A DNA stretch of 64,000 nucleotides from Myxococcales bacterium (GCA_029880325.1 JAOUOP010000021.1:54363-118362), one strand, 5' to 3'. Shown: positions 27,025 to 36,474, counted from the first letter of the stretch. Notes: generated by a model from the letters alone, not told the origin. A program made the numbers and translations.

Positions 27025-28773
27025 ATGGTAGCGAGCGAGGGACGCACGTCGACGCGAAGGGCCCTTTTTTGGCTCGCCGCCGTGGCGGCGGTGGCCATGC
27101 CCGTGGGCGCACGGGCGCAAGGCGAGGGCTTCGCCATCGACCGCTATTCGCCGGCCGAGGCGGGCAGCGACTGGTTCGCCGCCGAGTCGCTGGACCTGCG
27201 CGGGCAGCTGCGTCCGGCCGCCAGCCTGACGCTGGACTGGGGCCACAAGCCGCTGGTGCTCTACGACGCCAACGGTGACGAGCTGGCCGCGGTGATCGAG
27301 GATCAGGTCTTCGTGCATCTGGGCGCGGCCCTCAATCTCTGGGAGCGCGTGCGGCTGGGGCTGTCTTTGCCGCTGCAGCTCAGCGGTGGTGGCGAAAGCG
27401 GCAACGTTGGCGGCACCACCATCGACGCCACCGGTGGCGCCCATGCCGGCGACCTGCGCGCGGGCCTGGATCTGCGCCTGGTCGGCGAATACGGCGGCCC
27501 CGCGACGCTGGCCCTCGGCGTGCAGGCCTTCTTTCCAACCGGCAGCCGCGAGGCCTTTACCGGCGACGGCAAGATGCGTCTGAGCCCGCGCCTGATGCTG
27601 GCCGGCGACGTGGGCCCGTTGGCCTACTCGGCGCGAGTGGCGTTCAACTATCGCGCCCAGGACGAGCCCCTGGGCGGCAATCCCACCGGCAGTGAACTCG
27701 GCTTTGCCGCCAGCGCCGGCCTGCGCGTGGCCGACGGTCGCTTGCTGATCGGGCCCGAGCTCTGGGGCTCGACCGTGGTCAGCGAGGGCGACGCCGCCTT
27801 TTCCACCTCGGCGACCCCGGTCGAGCTACTGCTCGGCGCCCACTACAAGACGCCGACCGTGATCCTGAGCCTGGGCGCCGGCCCTGGCCTCAACCGTGGA
27901 TTGGGCGCTCCGGGGGTGCGGGTCCTGGCCTCGGTGCAGATCCTGCCCGCGATCGAGGAGCCCGAGCCGCCACCACCACCGCCAGCGCCCGAGCCGCCGC
28001 CATCCGATCGCGACAGCGACGGCATCGTGGACACGGTCGACGCCTGTCCCGACACCCCCGGCGAAGCCAATGCCGATCCGGCCAAACATGGCTGCCCGCC
28101 CCCGGGCGACCGCGACGGCGACGGCATCGACGACGAGAGCGACGCCTGTCCCGACACGCCCGGCGAAGCCAGCGACGACCCCGAAAAGCACGGCTGCCCG
28201 CCCCCCGACCGTGACGGCGATGGCGTGATCGACCGCGACGACGCCTGCCCCGACGTGCCTGGCGTCGAGACGGGACATCCGCGCACCAACGGCTGCCCGC
28301 CCGACACCGACGGCGACACCATCCTGGACAACGAAGACGCCTGTCCCGAGGTCGCCGGCCCGCCCAACGAGGACAAAGAAAAGCACGGCTGCCCGGTGGC
28401 GCGCGTCGAAGACAAGCAGATCAAGATCACCGAGCGCATCGAATTCGCCACCAACCGCGCCCGGATTCGCTCCGAAAGCGTGCACGTGGTCGAGGCGGTG
28501 CTCGAGATCCTGCGAGAGCATCCGGAGATCGAGCGGCTCTCGGTCGAAGGCCACACCGACGACCGCGGCAAGGCGCGCCACAACAAGAAGCTAAGCCAGC
28601 GCCGCGCCGCTTCGGTGGTCAAGTGGCTGGTCGATCACGGCATCGACCGCTCGCGGCTGAGCGCCGAGGGCTTCGGCATGGAACGTCCCCTGGCCGACAA
28701 CGAGACCAAGGAAGGTCGCCAGAAGAATCGCCGCGTGGAGTTCCATATCAAGCAGGCTCCGAATGGCGAGTGA
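27025..28773 (+). CDS. OmpA-family outer-membrane protein with TSP3-type calcium-binding repeats
   Basis: 582 aa from ATG 27025, preceded by AGGAGG about 5 bp upstream; a TTG at 27010 is in frame but less likely. Signal peptide (FWLAAVAAVAMPVGARAQ), an N-terminal beta-barrel-like region (residues about 40-300), a Pro-rich hinge (EPEPPPPPPAPEPPP), four TSP3-like repeats (DRDSDGIVDTVDACPDTPGE type, with paired Cys) and a C-terminal OmpA domain (IEFATNRARIRSESVHVV ... SVEGHTDDRG). The OmpA domain should bind peptidoglycan, the TSP3 repeats Ca2+. Divergent from the RND exporter with a ~130-bp gap. Confidence 0.92.
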   Translation: MVASEGRTSTRRALFWLAAVAAVAMPVGARAQGEGFAIDRYSPAEAGSDWFAAESLDLRGQLRPAASLTLDWGHKPLVLYDANGDELAAVIEDQVFVHLGAALNLWERVRLGLSLPLQLSGGGESGNVGGTTIDATGGAHAGDLRAGLDLRLVGEYGGPATLALGVQAFFPTGSREAFTGDGKMRLSPRLMLAGDVGPLAYSARVAFNYRAQDEPLGGNPTGSELGFAASAGLRVADGRLLIGPELWGSTVVSEGDAAFSTSATPVELLLGAHYKTPTVILSLGAGPGLNRGLGAPGVRVLASVQILPAIEEPEPPPPPPAPEPPPSDRDSDGIVDTVDACPDTPGEANADPAKHGCPPPGDRDGDGIDDESDACPDTPGEASDDPEKHGCPPPDRDGDGVIDRDDACPDVPGVETGHPRTNGCPPDTDGDTILDNEDACPEVAGPPNEDKEKHGCPVARVEDKQIKITERIEFATNRARIRSESVHVVEAVLEILREHPEIERLSVEGHTDDRGKARHNKKLSQRRAASVVKWLVDHGIDRSRLSAEGFGMERPLADNETKEGRQKNRRVEFHIKQAPNGE

Positions 28774-28939
28774 TGCCGTGGAATGCACCTCGATGCCGAC
28801 GCAGATCAAAGCGTATCGGTGATCACATTTGCCCCCGAGTTGTTTGTTCGCGAACCGTTCGGATGACGCCATGCCCACCGCGCGCTACCATGATCGCCGC
28901 GGCGGGTTGGATTCGTCCAACCGAGAGACAGAGGTGGAC

Positions 28940-31930
28940 ATGATGTACGAGCTTTCTCACCGGGTGCGCAGCGCGCTCGCACCCTGGAAGCTTTCTGCGC
29001 TGGCGATTCTGTTCGGCGCACTGGGCGCAGCCGGTAGCGCCAAGGCCGACCCGGCGCTGCGCGCCCAGCGCGACCTGCACGGCGACTTCATCCTCATCGG
29101 CAACACCCTGGCCCACGACTGCCAGAACGGCACGCCCGCGCCCATCGTCGGCACCATCGGCAACTGTCCTGGCGCCAACACAAACGACTACGCCCCCGAC
29201 GTCTATTGGCGCGCCGACGATCCCGGCACGGGCCAGGCACGGGCCGACTCCTCCATCGAACCCCTACAGGCGCGCACCACAGCCGTGCTGAACCTACCGG
29301 CCGGCGCCGAAGTCGCCTACGCGCGCCTCTACTGGGCAGCGCTCACCGACGCGGGCAGTCCCGATCTAGACGTGCGCGTGGAGCGGCCGGGCTCAGGGCT
29401 CGACATGACGGTGACCGCCGACGACAGCATCGAGCTGCTCGACACCCAGCAGAACGCGGGCATCTGGTACCAGAGCTCGGCCGACGTCACCTCGTTGGTC
29501 GCAGCGGCCGGCTCCGGCGCCTACCGCATCGGCGAAGTGGAGTCGGCCGACATCGTCGACCTGAACGTCTTCACGCCCGTGATCGCCTGGTACATGGTGG
29601 TTTTCTACGCCCTGGACGGCGAGCCACCGCGCAACCTGGCGCTCTTCGACGGCCTCGATCTCGTCACCAATACCGTCAGTGCCTCGGTGGGCATTTCGGG
29701 TTTCGTGGTGCCGGACGCGGGTTTCGACGCCAAGCTCGCGGTGGTGGCCCTGGAGGGCGAGGATCAGGCCAGCGGCGATTCCCTGGCCTTCAACGGCACC
29801 ACGCTCTCCAACGCGGTCAACCCGGCCGATAATTTCTTCAACGCCTCGCGCAGCGCCTTCGGCAGTGCACTTTCAGTCAGCGGCGATCTTCCTCAACTCT
29901 CAGGTGAGCCGCGCAGCCTGACCAATGTCGACCTCGACCTGCTCGACGTCACCCCATTGGTGAGCGGCGGCGATACCTCCGCCACCATCGAAGCCTCCTC
30001 GGCCCAGGATCGTTTCTTGCTCGCGGTCTTCGTTACTTCGATTTCCACCCTGGCGCCGAGCTTCGTCGAATCGACCAAGAGCGTCAGCGACGTCAATGGC
30101 GAGTTGGTACGCCCCGGTGATGAGCTGGAGTATACGCTCTTCATCACCAACACGGGCAGCGACACCGCCATCGACACCGTGATCGAAGATCCGCTGCCCG
30201 CGGGCGTGAGCTTCGTGGCCGATTCCATCAGCATCGACGGCGTCAGCAAGACCGACGCGGCCGGCGACGACCAGGCCGAGTACGATGCGACCACACGCAC
30301 GCTTCACGCGCGGTTGGGCAGCGGCGCCAGCGCGAGTGCGGGCGGCTCCATGACCGTGGGCAGCGAGCACGAAATCCGCTTTCGCGTCACCGTCGATGCC
30401 GATGCCAGCGGCACCATTTACAACCAGGCGGTGATCACCGCCGAAGGCGAAGCCGGGGCGCCCTCCCAGGCCACACCCACCGATGGCAACGGCAGCGCCG
30501 AGGGCCAGCCGCCCACACCGGCCGTGGTCGCACCCGAAGAGGGTGGCGGCGGCACGGGAGGCACCGGTGGTACAGGCGGCACGGGCGGCACGGGCGGCAC
30601 CGGTGGAACGGGCGGCACCGGTGGAACGGGCGGCACCGGTGGAACGGGAGGCACGGGTGGTACCGGTGGCACCGGTGGCGCTGCTGGCGGCGGGCCCGAC
30701 TGCCCGCCGGGCTCGGCCTGCTCCGACCGCGACGGTGACGGCCTCTTCGACAGCGACGAACTCTTCATCGGCACCGACCCCGACGACGCCGACAGCGACG
30801 ACGACGGCGTACCCGACGGCGACGAGCCGGCGCCCAATCAGGACAGCGACGGCGACGGCCTGATCAACGCGCTCGACCCCGACAGCGACAACGACGGACT
30901 CTTCGATGGAACCGAGTTGGGCTATGGCTGCGACAACCCCGACACCAACCTCGATGCCGGCCTCTGCCGCGCCGACGGCGATCTGGGCGCCACCGTCACC
31001 GATCCCCTCGACAGAGACAGCGACGACGGCGGCGTCGACGACGGCTCCGAGGACTCGAACCTGAACGGCGTGCTCGACGAGGCAGAGAGCGATCCCACCG
31101 CCGGCCACGGCGACGACGACCTGATCAAGGACACCGACGGCGACGGCCTCAGCGACGCCCTCGAGGACTTCATCGGCAGCGACCCGAGCGACACCGACAG
31201 TGACGACGACGGCGTACCCGACGGTGAAGAGCCTAACCCCAGCGCCGACAGCGACGGCGACGGGCGCATCAACGCCGCCGACCCCGACAGCGACGACGAC
31301 GGCCTCTTCGACGGCACCGAACTGGGCTACGACTGCAGCGACCCCGGCACCGACCTGAGCGCCGGCCAGTGCATCGCCGACGCCGACAGGGGCCTGACCA
31401 AAACCAGCGCCCTCGACCCCGACACCGACAAAGGCGGCGTGCCCGATGGTGTCGAGGACGCAAACCACGACGGTGCCGTAGACGTGGGCGAGACCGACCC
31501 GCTCGACGCCTCCGACGACGGCGGCGACGGCCGACTGTGCCAGGACGACGGCGACTGCGGCTTCGCGCGCAGCGGTCGGGTCTGCGTCGATGGAAGCTGC
31601 GCCGACGGCTGCCGTGGCAGCGGCGGCAACGGCTGCCCCTCGGGACAAGAGTGCAGCTCCAGCAGCATGGCGGTGGGCCAGTGCGCCGCGGTCGACCCGG
31701 TGGAGCCCGACGACACCATGGCCAAGCCGGAGCCCGAGCCCGACGACAGCAAGCCCGCACCCGACGGAAGCGACGTGCCTGAACCCGAGGGTGTGCTGCA
31801 GGGTGTGCTCGCTGGCGGCGGCTGCGACTGCCGCGCCGCCGGCGGTGGCGGCGGCGCCGCCGGCAGCCTGTGGCCGACGCTTTGGGTGCTATTGGCGCTC
31901 GGACGACGCAGCCGCCAGCGCCGGGATTGA
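28940..31930 (+). CDS. Surface protein with DUF11-like domain, Gly-Gly-Thr and TSP3 repeats and MYXO-CTERM-like C-terminus
   Basis: About 996 aa from ATG 28940 (or 28943), with GAGGTGG just upstream. Signal peptide (LSALAILFGALGAAGSAKA), then a ~330-residue domain like the gliding/adhesin type proteins, and a DUF11-like repeat (SVSDVNGELVRPGDELEYTL ... DPLPAGVSFV). A GGT tandem repeat of about 14 units (DNA about 30545-30690) follows. Two blocks of TSP3-like Asp-rich repeats are separated by short linkers. A Cys-rich segment (GSGGNGCPSGQECSSSSM) and a C-terminus GGCDCRAAGGGGGAAGS, hydrophobic LWPTLWVLLALG and RRSRQRRD fit the MYXO-CTERM sorting signature (Cys motif, Gly linker, TM, basic end). 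Probably a surface-anchored adhesin. Confidence 0.88.
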   Translation: MMYELSHRVRSALAPWKLSALAILFGALGAAGSAKADPALRAQRDLHGDFILIGNTLAHDCQNGTPAPIVGTIGNCPGANTNDYAPDVYWRADDPGTGQARADSSIEPLQARTTAVLNLPAGAEVAYARLYWAALTDAGSPDLDVRVERPGSGLDMTVTADDSIELLDTQQNAGIWYQSSADVTSLVAAAGSGAYRIGEVESADIVDLNVFTPVIAWYMVVFYALDGEPPRNLALFDGLDLVTNTVSASVGISGFVVPDAGFDAKLAVVALEGEDQASGDSLAFNGTTLSNAVNPADNFFNASRSAFGSALSVSGDLPQLSGEPRSLTNVDLDLLDVTPLVSGGDTSATIEASSAQDRFLLAVFVTSISTLAPSFVESTKSVSDVNGELVRPGDELEYTLFITNTGSDTAIDTVIEDPLPAGVSFVADSISIDGVSKTDAAGDDQAEYDATTRTLHARLGSGASASAGGSMTVGSEHEIRFRVTVDADASGTIYNQAVITAEGEAGAPSQATPTDGNGSAEGQPPTPAVVAPEEGGGGTGGTGGTGGTGGTGGTGGTGGTGGTGGTGGTGGTGGTGGTGGAAGGGPDCPPGSACSDRDGDGLFDSDELFIGTDPDDADSDDDGVPDGDEPAPNQDSDGDGLINALDPDSDNDGLFDGTELGYGCDNPDTNLDAGLCRADGDLGATVTDPLDRDSDDGGVDDGSEDSNLNGVLDEAESDPTAGHGDDDLIKDTDGDGLSDALEDFIGSDPSDTDSDDDGVPDGEEPNPSADSDGDGRINAADPDSDDDGLFDGTELGYDCSDPGTDLSAGQCIADADRGLTKTSALDPDTDKGGVPDGVEDANHDGAVDVGETDPLDASDDGGDGRLCQDDGDCGFARSGRVCVDGSCADGCRGSGGNGCPSGQECSSSSMAVGQCAAVDPVEPDDTMAKPEPEPDDSKPAPDGSDVPEPEGVLQGVLAGGGCDCRAAGGGGGAAGSLWPTLWVLLALGRRSRQRRD

Positions 31931-32221
31931 ACCGGCTTGTAGCGGCGGGAGCGCGGGAGCGCGAGCCTGCCTTGCTGTGAGGCGGAGGGTTCGACGACCT
32001 GGCCATCTGGGCCGGCGTGGCGCCACTGAGGACCGTCGCCGGTGCGCCCGAACCCGCAGATGCTTTGCGCGGCACACCTGCCGTACCCGAAGGCTTGTAC
32101 AGCGCTCACGAGCTTCAGGGCGTGCGCTCCCTCGCAGGCTGGCCATAACGGACCCTCGCCGTGATGCGCGTGAGAGAAGCCCTCAACTGCGAGGTATGCA
32201 CCTTCGGCGCGAAACAGACCG
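31931..32221. other. Intergenic segment with possible gene debris
   Basis: Mostly non-coding. A short open stretch (about 31980-32148) reads as a protein-like fragment (FDDLAIWAGVAPLRTVAGAP ... VRSLAGWP, then stop) with no start codon and no family I recognise. It may be the tail of a decayed gene. Confidence 0.3.
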
Positions 32222-32431
32222 ATGACAGGTGGGAAGTACGACGCAGGGACCTACGATGAATCGATGGCACCTATCGGCAGCGCCGCTGGCGGCACGGCGA
32301 TCGCGACGGGGGTTGCCGTCAAGCGCGGCGTGAGCAGTCAGGCGCTGCTCGGCGATTGCAGTGACTTGCCCACGCTGCTCGAAGTCTCGGCGACCTGCGG
32401 CGCGCTACCGGTGGCCCGGAAATCCAGGTAG
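32222..32431 (+). pseudogene. Alkaline phosphatase-like relic
   Basis: A 69-codon frame whose middle (DESMAPIGSAAGGTAIATGV, then KRGVSSQALLGDCSDLPTLLE) resembles the segment around the catalytic Ser and ATG-V motif of alkaline phosphatases (TDSAAAGTAxATGVKxxNGVI ... LPTLLE). The N-terminal metal-binding segment and the C-terminal His ligands are missing, so it cannot be functional. Catalytic-Ser context is altered (APIGSAAG). A degenerate remnant beside a DUF2378 gene. Confidence 0.4.
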
Positions 32432-32616
32432 GCGAAGACCTCGAGCGCGCCTCTATGGCGGCCGTTTTCGTCGCGGGTCCCGGACCCACACTGACATCCG
32501 CCTACAGCAAGTCCGGCTCTCGAGCCATGCCCCATGGGCTTTCGCGTGCGACCCGACCTGCCGGCACACAGACGGAGGTCGAAAGCCGTGCCTATTGGCT
32601 TTACACTTAGAAGGCG

Positions 32617-33246
32617 ATGGAAGCCTTGACCTCGGAGGGCGGCCTGGTGGTCGATCCCAACGTCGCACTACGCGGCAGCTATGATTCGGAAGCCGTTGCC
32701 CGCGCGATCCCCGCACACTGGGTCGCCAAGGGCATGTTCTTCTCACGCCTTTCGGAGATCCTCGGCCCCGATCTCGAAGCGCTCGCGAGCAAGCTGGACG
32801 CGCCCCCACGTCGCGGCCGCTACACGGCCTTTCTCGACTACCCCCAGCGCGACTACGAACGCCTGACCGCCGCGGCCGCCAGGAAACTCTATCCCAACCT
32901 CGCCATGTCCGAGGCCACCCGCCGCCTGGGCCGCGAGGACTTCGAGGTCTTCGGCAGCTCGACCATCGGCAAGGTCACCCTGGCCGTGGTCGGCGACGCC
33001 CACGCGGCGCTGCTGATGACCCCGAGCATCTACAAGAAGATGGCTCCGGGTGAATATACTTTCGAGGGCCGCGCTCTCGACGATCGCAGCGTGCGCTTTG
33101 AGCTGCAGCCTTCCTACGGGCACTTCGCCTACCCGCTCGGGCAATTCGAAGGCGTTGTCATGCACTATGGCGTGCGACCGAGGACCGTGGTCAAAGAGCT
33201 GGCCGAGCACAAGCTGCGCCTCGATATCACCATCGAAGAGCGCTGA
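32617..33246 (+). CDS. DUF2378 (Mxa_TIGR02265-type) family protein
   Basis: 209 aa. Sequence features of the myxobacterial TIGR02265/DUF2378 family: FFSRLSEILGPDLEALASKL, DYPQRDYERLTAAAARKLYP, MSEATRRLGREDFEVF and a C-terminal barrel-like part (PSYGHFAYPLGQFEGVVM). These are soluble proteins of unknown function found almost exclusively in Myxococcota and related lineages, so this helps fix the source. No Cys or catalytic motif is obvious. The start ATG 32617 follows a poorly conserved region. Confidence 0.8.
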   Translation: MEALTSEGGLVVDPNVALRGSYDSEAVARAIPAHWVAKGMFFSRLSEILGPDLEALASKLDAPPRRGRYTAFLDYPQRDYERLTAAAARKLYPNLAMSEATRRLGREDFEVFGSSTIGKVTLAVVGDAHAALLMTPSIYKKMAPGEYTFEGRALDDRSVRFELQPSYGHFAYPLGQFEGVVMHYGVRPRTVVKELAEHKLRLDITIEER

Positions 33247-33554
33247 GCCTCGACAAGCTCCGCGGCATAGCGCGCCATGTGAGAACTTCTGTTTGAGCAC
33301 CGCAGGCCGTGTTCGGACAGGTGCCGAGTGCAACCCTCCTCACCCACGTTGCGAGCCGGCGCTTCCTGAAGCGACCGCCATCCGATGGGAGCCCCGGCCT
33401 GACGCTGTGTTATCCTCGGCACCAACTGTGATATTGCTGCGCTCCAAAGCTTCGGGGGTACCCCCGCGCCGCCACATCGGTGTCCTGCTTCGTGCCATCG
33501 GCCCCTTCAGCGGAACACCGAGGGTCGGATGAGCTGGGCGCAAAGGAGTTGGCC
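33247..33554. other. Intergenic region without recognisable genes
   Basis: 308 bp between DUF2378 and a small membrane protein. I see no frame with coding character and no clear promoter, terminator or repeat. Confidence 0.5.
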
Positions 33555-33857
33555 ATGAGCATCGACACCGCCATGTTGCTTACCGCGCTGGGGGCGGCCG
33601 TCTACATGCTTAGCCATGGCGTGCGAATGTACGCCGTGATCGCTGTTTGCGTTGCCGGGCTACAGCTGGCGATGCGTATGGGCTGGATGACCTTCGGTAT
33701 CCGAGGCGTACCGTTGAACCTGTTGTTCGCGGCCGTCATCAGCGCCTGCGGTGCCGTCATGTTTGGCAAATCCTCGAGCAAATTTGCCGTGGCGGCTTCA
33801 ACCGTGGTGGTGCTGCTCGGTGCCCTACAACTGCTTCGCGCCCTTGGCCTGAGCTAA
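33555..33857 (+). CDS. Small membrane protein
   Basis: 100 aa from ATG 33555, supported by an AAAGGAG Shine-Dalgarno about 10 bp upstream; the frame is open to 33480 without a start of that quality. Four predicted hydrophobic segments (TAMLLTALGAAVYMLSHGV, MYAVIAVCVAGLQLAMRMGW, PLNLLFAAVISACGAVMF, AVAASTVVVLLGALQLLRAL). No family recognised. An inverted-repeat element starts 3 bp beyond the stop. Confidence 0.75.
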   Translation: MSIDTAMLLTALGAAVYMLSHGVRMYAVIAVCVAGLQLAMRMGWMTFGIRGVPLNLLFAAVISACGAVMFGKSSSKFAVAASTVVVLLGALQLLRALGLS

Positions 33858-33860
33858 GTA

Positions 33861-34010
33861 GCCGCCGCAAAATAAGGTTACCAACTCGACTCCGAAACAT
33901 CCCGCCCAGCTGCGTTGCGCCGCCTTCAAATACATGGAGTATTCGCGCGGCGTCGCGCCTTGCCGGACGGGCGCCTCGAAGTCGACTTGGCAACCTTATT
34001 TCGCGGCGGT
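33861..34010. repeat. Inverted-repeat element, family B, complete copy (150 bp)
   Basis: Terminal inverted repeats of 35 bp (33861-33895 and 33976-34010) agree at 30 positions. The 17-nt core AAATACATGGAGTATTC (33928-33944) lies near the middle, flanked by GCCGCC and GCGGC stems, so the whole can fold into a long hairpin. Shares CCAGCTGCG and the core with family A. It begins 3 bp after the stop of the small membrane protein and ends about 30 bp past the end of the protease gene on the minus strand. No open frame. Confidence 0.85.
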
Positions 34011-34041
34011 GCCTAAGGCACCGCCGACGAAGCGCCGAGAA

Positions 34042-36474
34042 CTACTTGCAGCTCTTGCCGCCCGGACCACCACCGCGACACTTGCCACCGCAGCAGTCGC
34101 TGTCGGCGTCGCAGCTGGCACCTAGCGGCAAGCAGCCGTTGCAGCTGCCGTTGTCGCTGCTGCTACAGACGCCGCCACTGCAGACGTCGTCGGTGCAGGT
34201 GTCGCCGTCGCTGCAGCTGTTCTTGTCGTCGACCACGGTGCTGCAGGTGCCGGCCACGACGTCGCAGATATTGTCGGTGCAGGCGTTGCCGTCGTCGCAC
34301 AGGGCGTCCGAAGCCCTGTTGATGCAAGCGCCCGCGTCACAGGAATCCACGGTGCAGCCGATGCCGTCGTCGCAGTCCATGGCGCTGCCGATGCAGCTGC
34401 CGCCGCTGCAGATGTCACCCACGGTGCAGGCGTCGCCGTCGTCGCAGCTGAGGCTGTTGTCGTTGCGGACGCAGCTGCCGCCGCTGCAGACGTTGTCGGT
34501 GCAGGGGTTGCCGTCGTCGCAGTCGGCGTCGGCGCTGCAGCCCTGGGCCGACTCCGTAACCGAGAGGTAGTCGAGCGTGACGGTGACGTCGCCGGGACGG
34601 TTGGCGCCAGAGGCCCAGGCGTGGACCATCACGTGATAGTCACCCGAGCCCGCCTGCGGGTAGAGTTCGCAGGCCTCGTTGGAGGTGGCCGTGGTGGAAG
34701 CGCAGTCATAACTGTTGGTTGTCGGATCGCTGCCGTAGCGCACGTAGAGGTCGGCGTCGCCGGAGCTGCCGCCGGTCTCGTCGCGCAGCACGAAGCGCAC
34801 GGCCGCTTCGGAGCCTGCCGGGAAGGTGAAATAGGCCATGTCGCCCTCGGGTACGTGCACGCCGGGGGTCGAGCTCTGCTGGTCGAACTCCCACACGCCC
34901 ACGCCCGCCCAGGCGTTCTTGATGGCGTCGATGTCGGCGGCCGCAAGGCCCAGGTCGGCGGCGGCCGAGAGCGTGGCGGTGCGGGCGTCGCCGAAACTCG
35001 AGGACTGGGTCATGTAGTTGGTGAGCGCCCCGTACCAGACGTCGGCGGCCTTTGCGATGCCGATGCCGGCGACGCTGGGGTCGTACTGGGTGCCGCTCTT
35101 GCCGGCCTCGCGCGGGCGCGCGCCTCCATTGGCCAACAAATGGAAGAAGAGGTTGGCGATGCCCGAGTTCCAGTGCACGCCGCCGTTGTCGGAGCTGCCG
35201 CTGTAGCGGCTGGGGTAGTAATCGTAGTCGCCGGCCAGGACCGGGTCGTCCATGTAGCGCAGGGCCGCCGGACGGCTGTCGCCGGGCTCGGGGTCGTCGA
35301 GCCAGCAGTCCTCGCCCACCGTCCAGATGCCGTCGGTGTCCGCGGGCTCCACTGCGGCCTCGACGGCGGCGGCGAAGATGTCGGAGGTGGCTTCGTTCAG
35401 GGCCCCCGACTCGCCCGCGTAGATCAGGTCCGCGCTGTGCTCGGTCACGCCATGGCTGAGCTCGTGGGCCACCACGTCGCGGGTGGCCAGGGGACCGGAG
35501 ACGACGCCGTCGCCGTCGCCGAAGGTCAGCCGAATGCCGTCCCAGTAGGCGTTGACGTAGTTTTTGCCGTAGTGGACGTAGGAACGCACCAGCGCGCCGC
35601 TGCCGTCGAAGCTGTCGCGGCCGTGGGCGCTCTGGAAATAGGCCAGGGCGTCGCCGACATGCTGGTGGGCTCCGCTAGCCACGCTGTCACCCGCGCTGTC
35701 GTCGGCCAGCACCGCGGACATGTAATTGGTGCGGCCGCGCATGTCCCACGTCTCCTTGTCGGAGTCGCTGAGCGGGGCGTGTTTGAGGTTGTCGTACTCC
35801 CAGACCTCGCTGCCATCGTGGGCATCGACGAAGACTACGGGCATGGCCGGGTCGAAGTCGGGGGCGAATTGGTGCAGCTGCACGCGGTAGGTCAGGTGCA
35901 CCGCCCGCGGGCGCTCCAACACCTGCAGGTCGGCCAGGGGCGGGCGCGTGATGGCCGCCCAGCCACCGTGGCTGGCCACCGCCGCTTCGATGGCCTCTTC
36001 GGCGCTGAGCATGGGCGCGGTGTCGACGTGCAGGCCCGGAGCGAAGCCGTCGGTGACCTCGATCAACTCGCCGGCCGCGCTCAGGTGCACGATGGCCTGG
36101 CGGCCGAAGACCGGCACGCCGTCGATGGTCTGGCGCAGGCGCGTGTGGCTGAGGCCCGCGTCGGTGAGGTTGACCGAAAGCGGCGCCGCTTCGTGTAACC
36201 CTTCCTGGAGGTCGGGGCGCACAAGGGCCAAGAAATGCAGGCTGCGCTCGATGGCCTCGGCCTCCGGCGAGCCCGCCTCCACGGCGTCGGCAGCGGTGGT
36301 GCGAACGGCCGTGGCACCCGCCGCGGGCGTCTGCGGCGTGTCGGCGCCGGCCCTCACGGGCCCATCTTCGGGCGCCTGGGCCTCACAGCCGAGCATCCAC
36401 ACCGCGGCTGCCGCCGCCATCCAGAGCCCGTGGGCACGGAGGCCGCGCTGCGTCATCGTCAGACCCTTCGTCAT
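34042..36474 (-). CDS. Secreted M4 (thermolysin-like) metalloprotease lipoprotein with Cys-rich C-terminal repeats
   Basis: 810 aa from ATG 36474; earlier starts exist in the frame. Signal with lipobox VWMLGC, then a propeptide (FTP/PepSY-like, residues about 60-250), then the M4 catalytic domain: HELSHGVTEHSADL (zinc helix, HExxH), the third zinc ligand in GALNEATSDIFAAA, and DNGGVHWNSGIANLFFHLLA with the catalytic His. A pre-peptidase C-terminal beta-domain (ADLYVRYGSDPTTNSYDC) and five Cys-rich units of the type CDDGNPCTDNVCSGGSC follow (residues about 690-800). Probably an outer-surface protease used in predation or nutrient release. Confidence 0.92.
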   Translation of the reverse strand: MTKGLTMTQRGLRAHGLWMAAAAAVWMLGCEAQAPEDGPVRAGADTPQTPAAGATAVRTTAADAVEAGSPEAEAIERSLHFLALVRPDLQEGLHEAAPLSVNLTDAGLSHTRLRQTIDGVPVFGRQAIVHLSAAGELIEVTDGFAPGLHVDTAPMLSAEEAIEAAVASHGGWAAITRPPLADLQVLERPRAVHLTYRVQLHQFAPDFDPAMPVVFVDAHDGSEVWEYDNLKHAPLSDSDKETWDMRGRTNYMSAVLADDSAGDSVASGAHQHVGDALAYFQSAHGRDSFDGSGALVRSYVHYGKNYVNAYWDGIRLTFGDGDGVVSGPLATRDVVAHELSHGVTEHSADLIYAGESGALNEATSDIFAAAVEAAVEPADTDGIWTVGEDCWLDDPEPGDSRPAALRYMDDPVLAGDYDYYPSRYSGSSDNGGVHWNSGIANLFFHLLANGGARPREAGKSGTQYDPSVAGIGIAKAADVWYGALTNYMTQSSSFGDARTATLSAAADLGLAAADIDAIKNAWAGVGVWEFDQQSSTPGVHVPEGDMAYFTFPAGSEAAVRFVLRDETGGSSGDADLYVRYGSDPTTNSYDCASTTATSNEACELYPQAGSGDYHVMVHAWASGANRPGDVTVTLDYLSVTESAQGCSADADCDDGNPCTDNVCSGGSCVRNDNSLSCDDGDACTVGDICSGGSCIGSAMDCDDGIGCTVDSCDAGACINRASDALCDDGNACTDNICDVVAGTCSTVVDDKNSCSDGDTCTDDVCSGGVCSSSDNGSCNGCLPLGASCDADSDCCGGKCRGGGPGGKSCK

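Noticed and set aside
30545..30690. Possible CRISPR array from regularly spaced repeats
   Set aside because: Units are 9 bp without spacers, in frame and coding for Gly-Gly-Thr.
29900..31648. Long minus-strand frame opposite the surface protein
   Set aside because: Ala/Val/Gly-rich artefact of the Asp/Gly repeats on the + strand.
34621..36198. Long + strand frame opposite the M4 protease
   Set aside because: Antisense of a gene with complete zinc-binding motifs.
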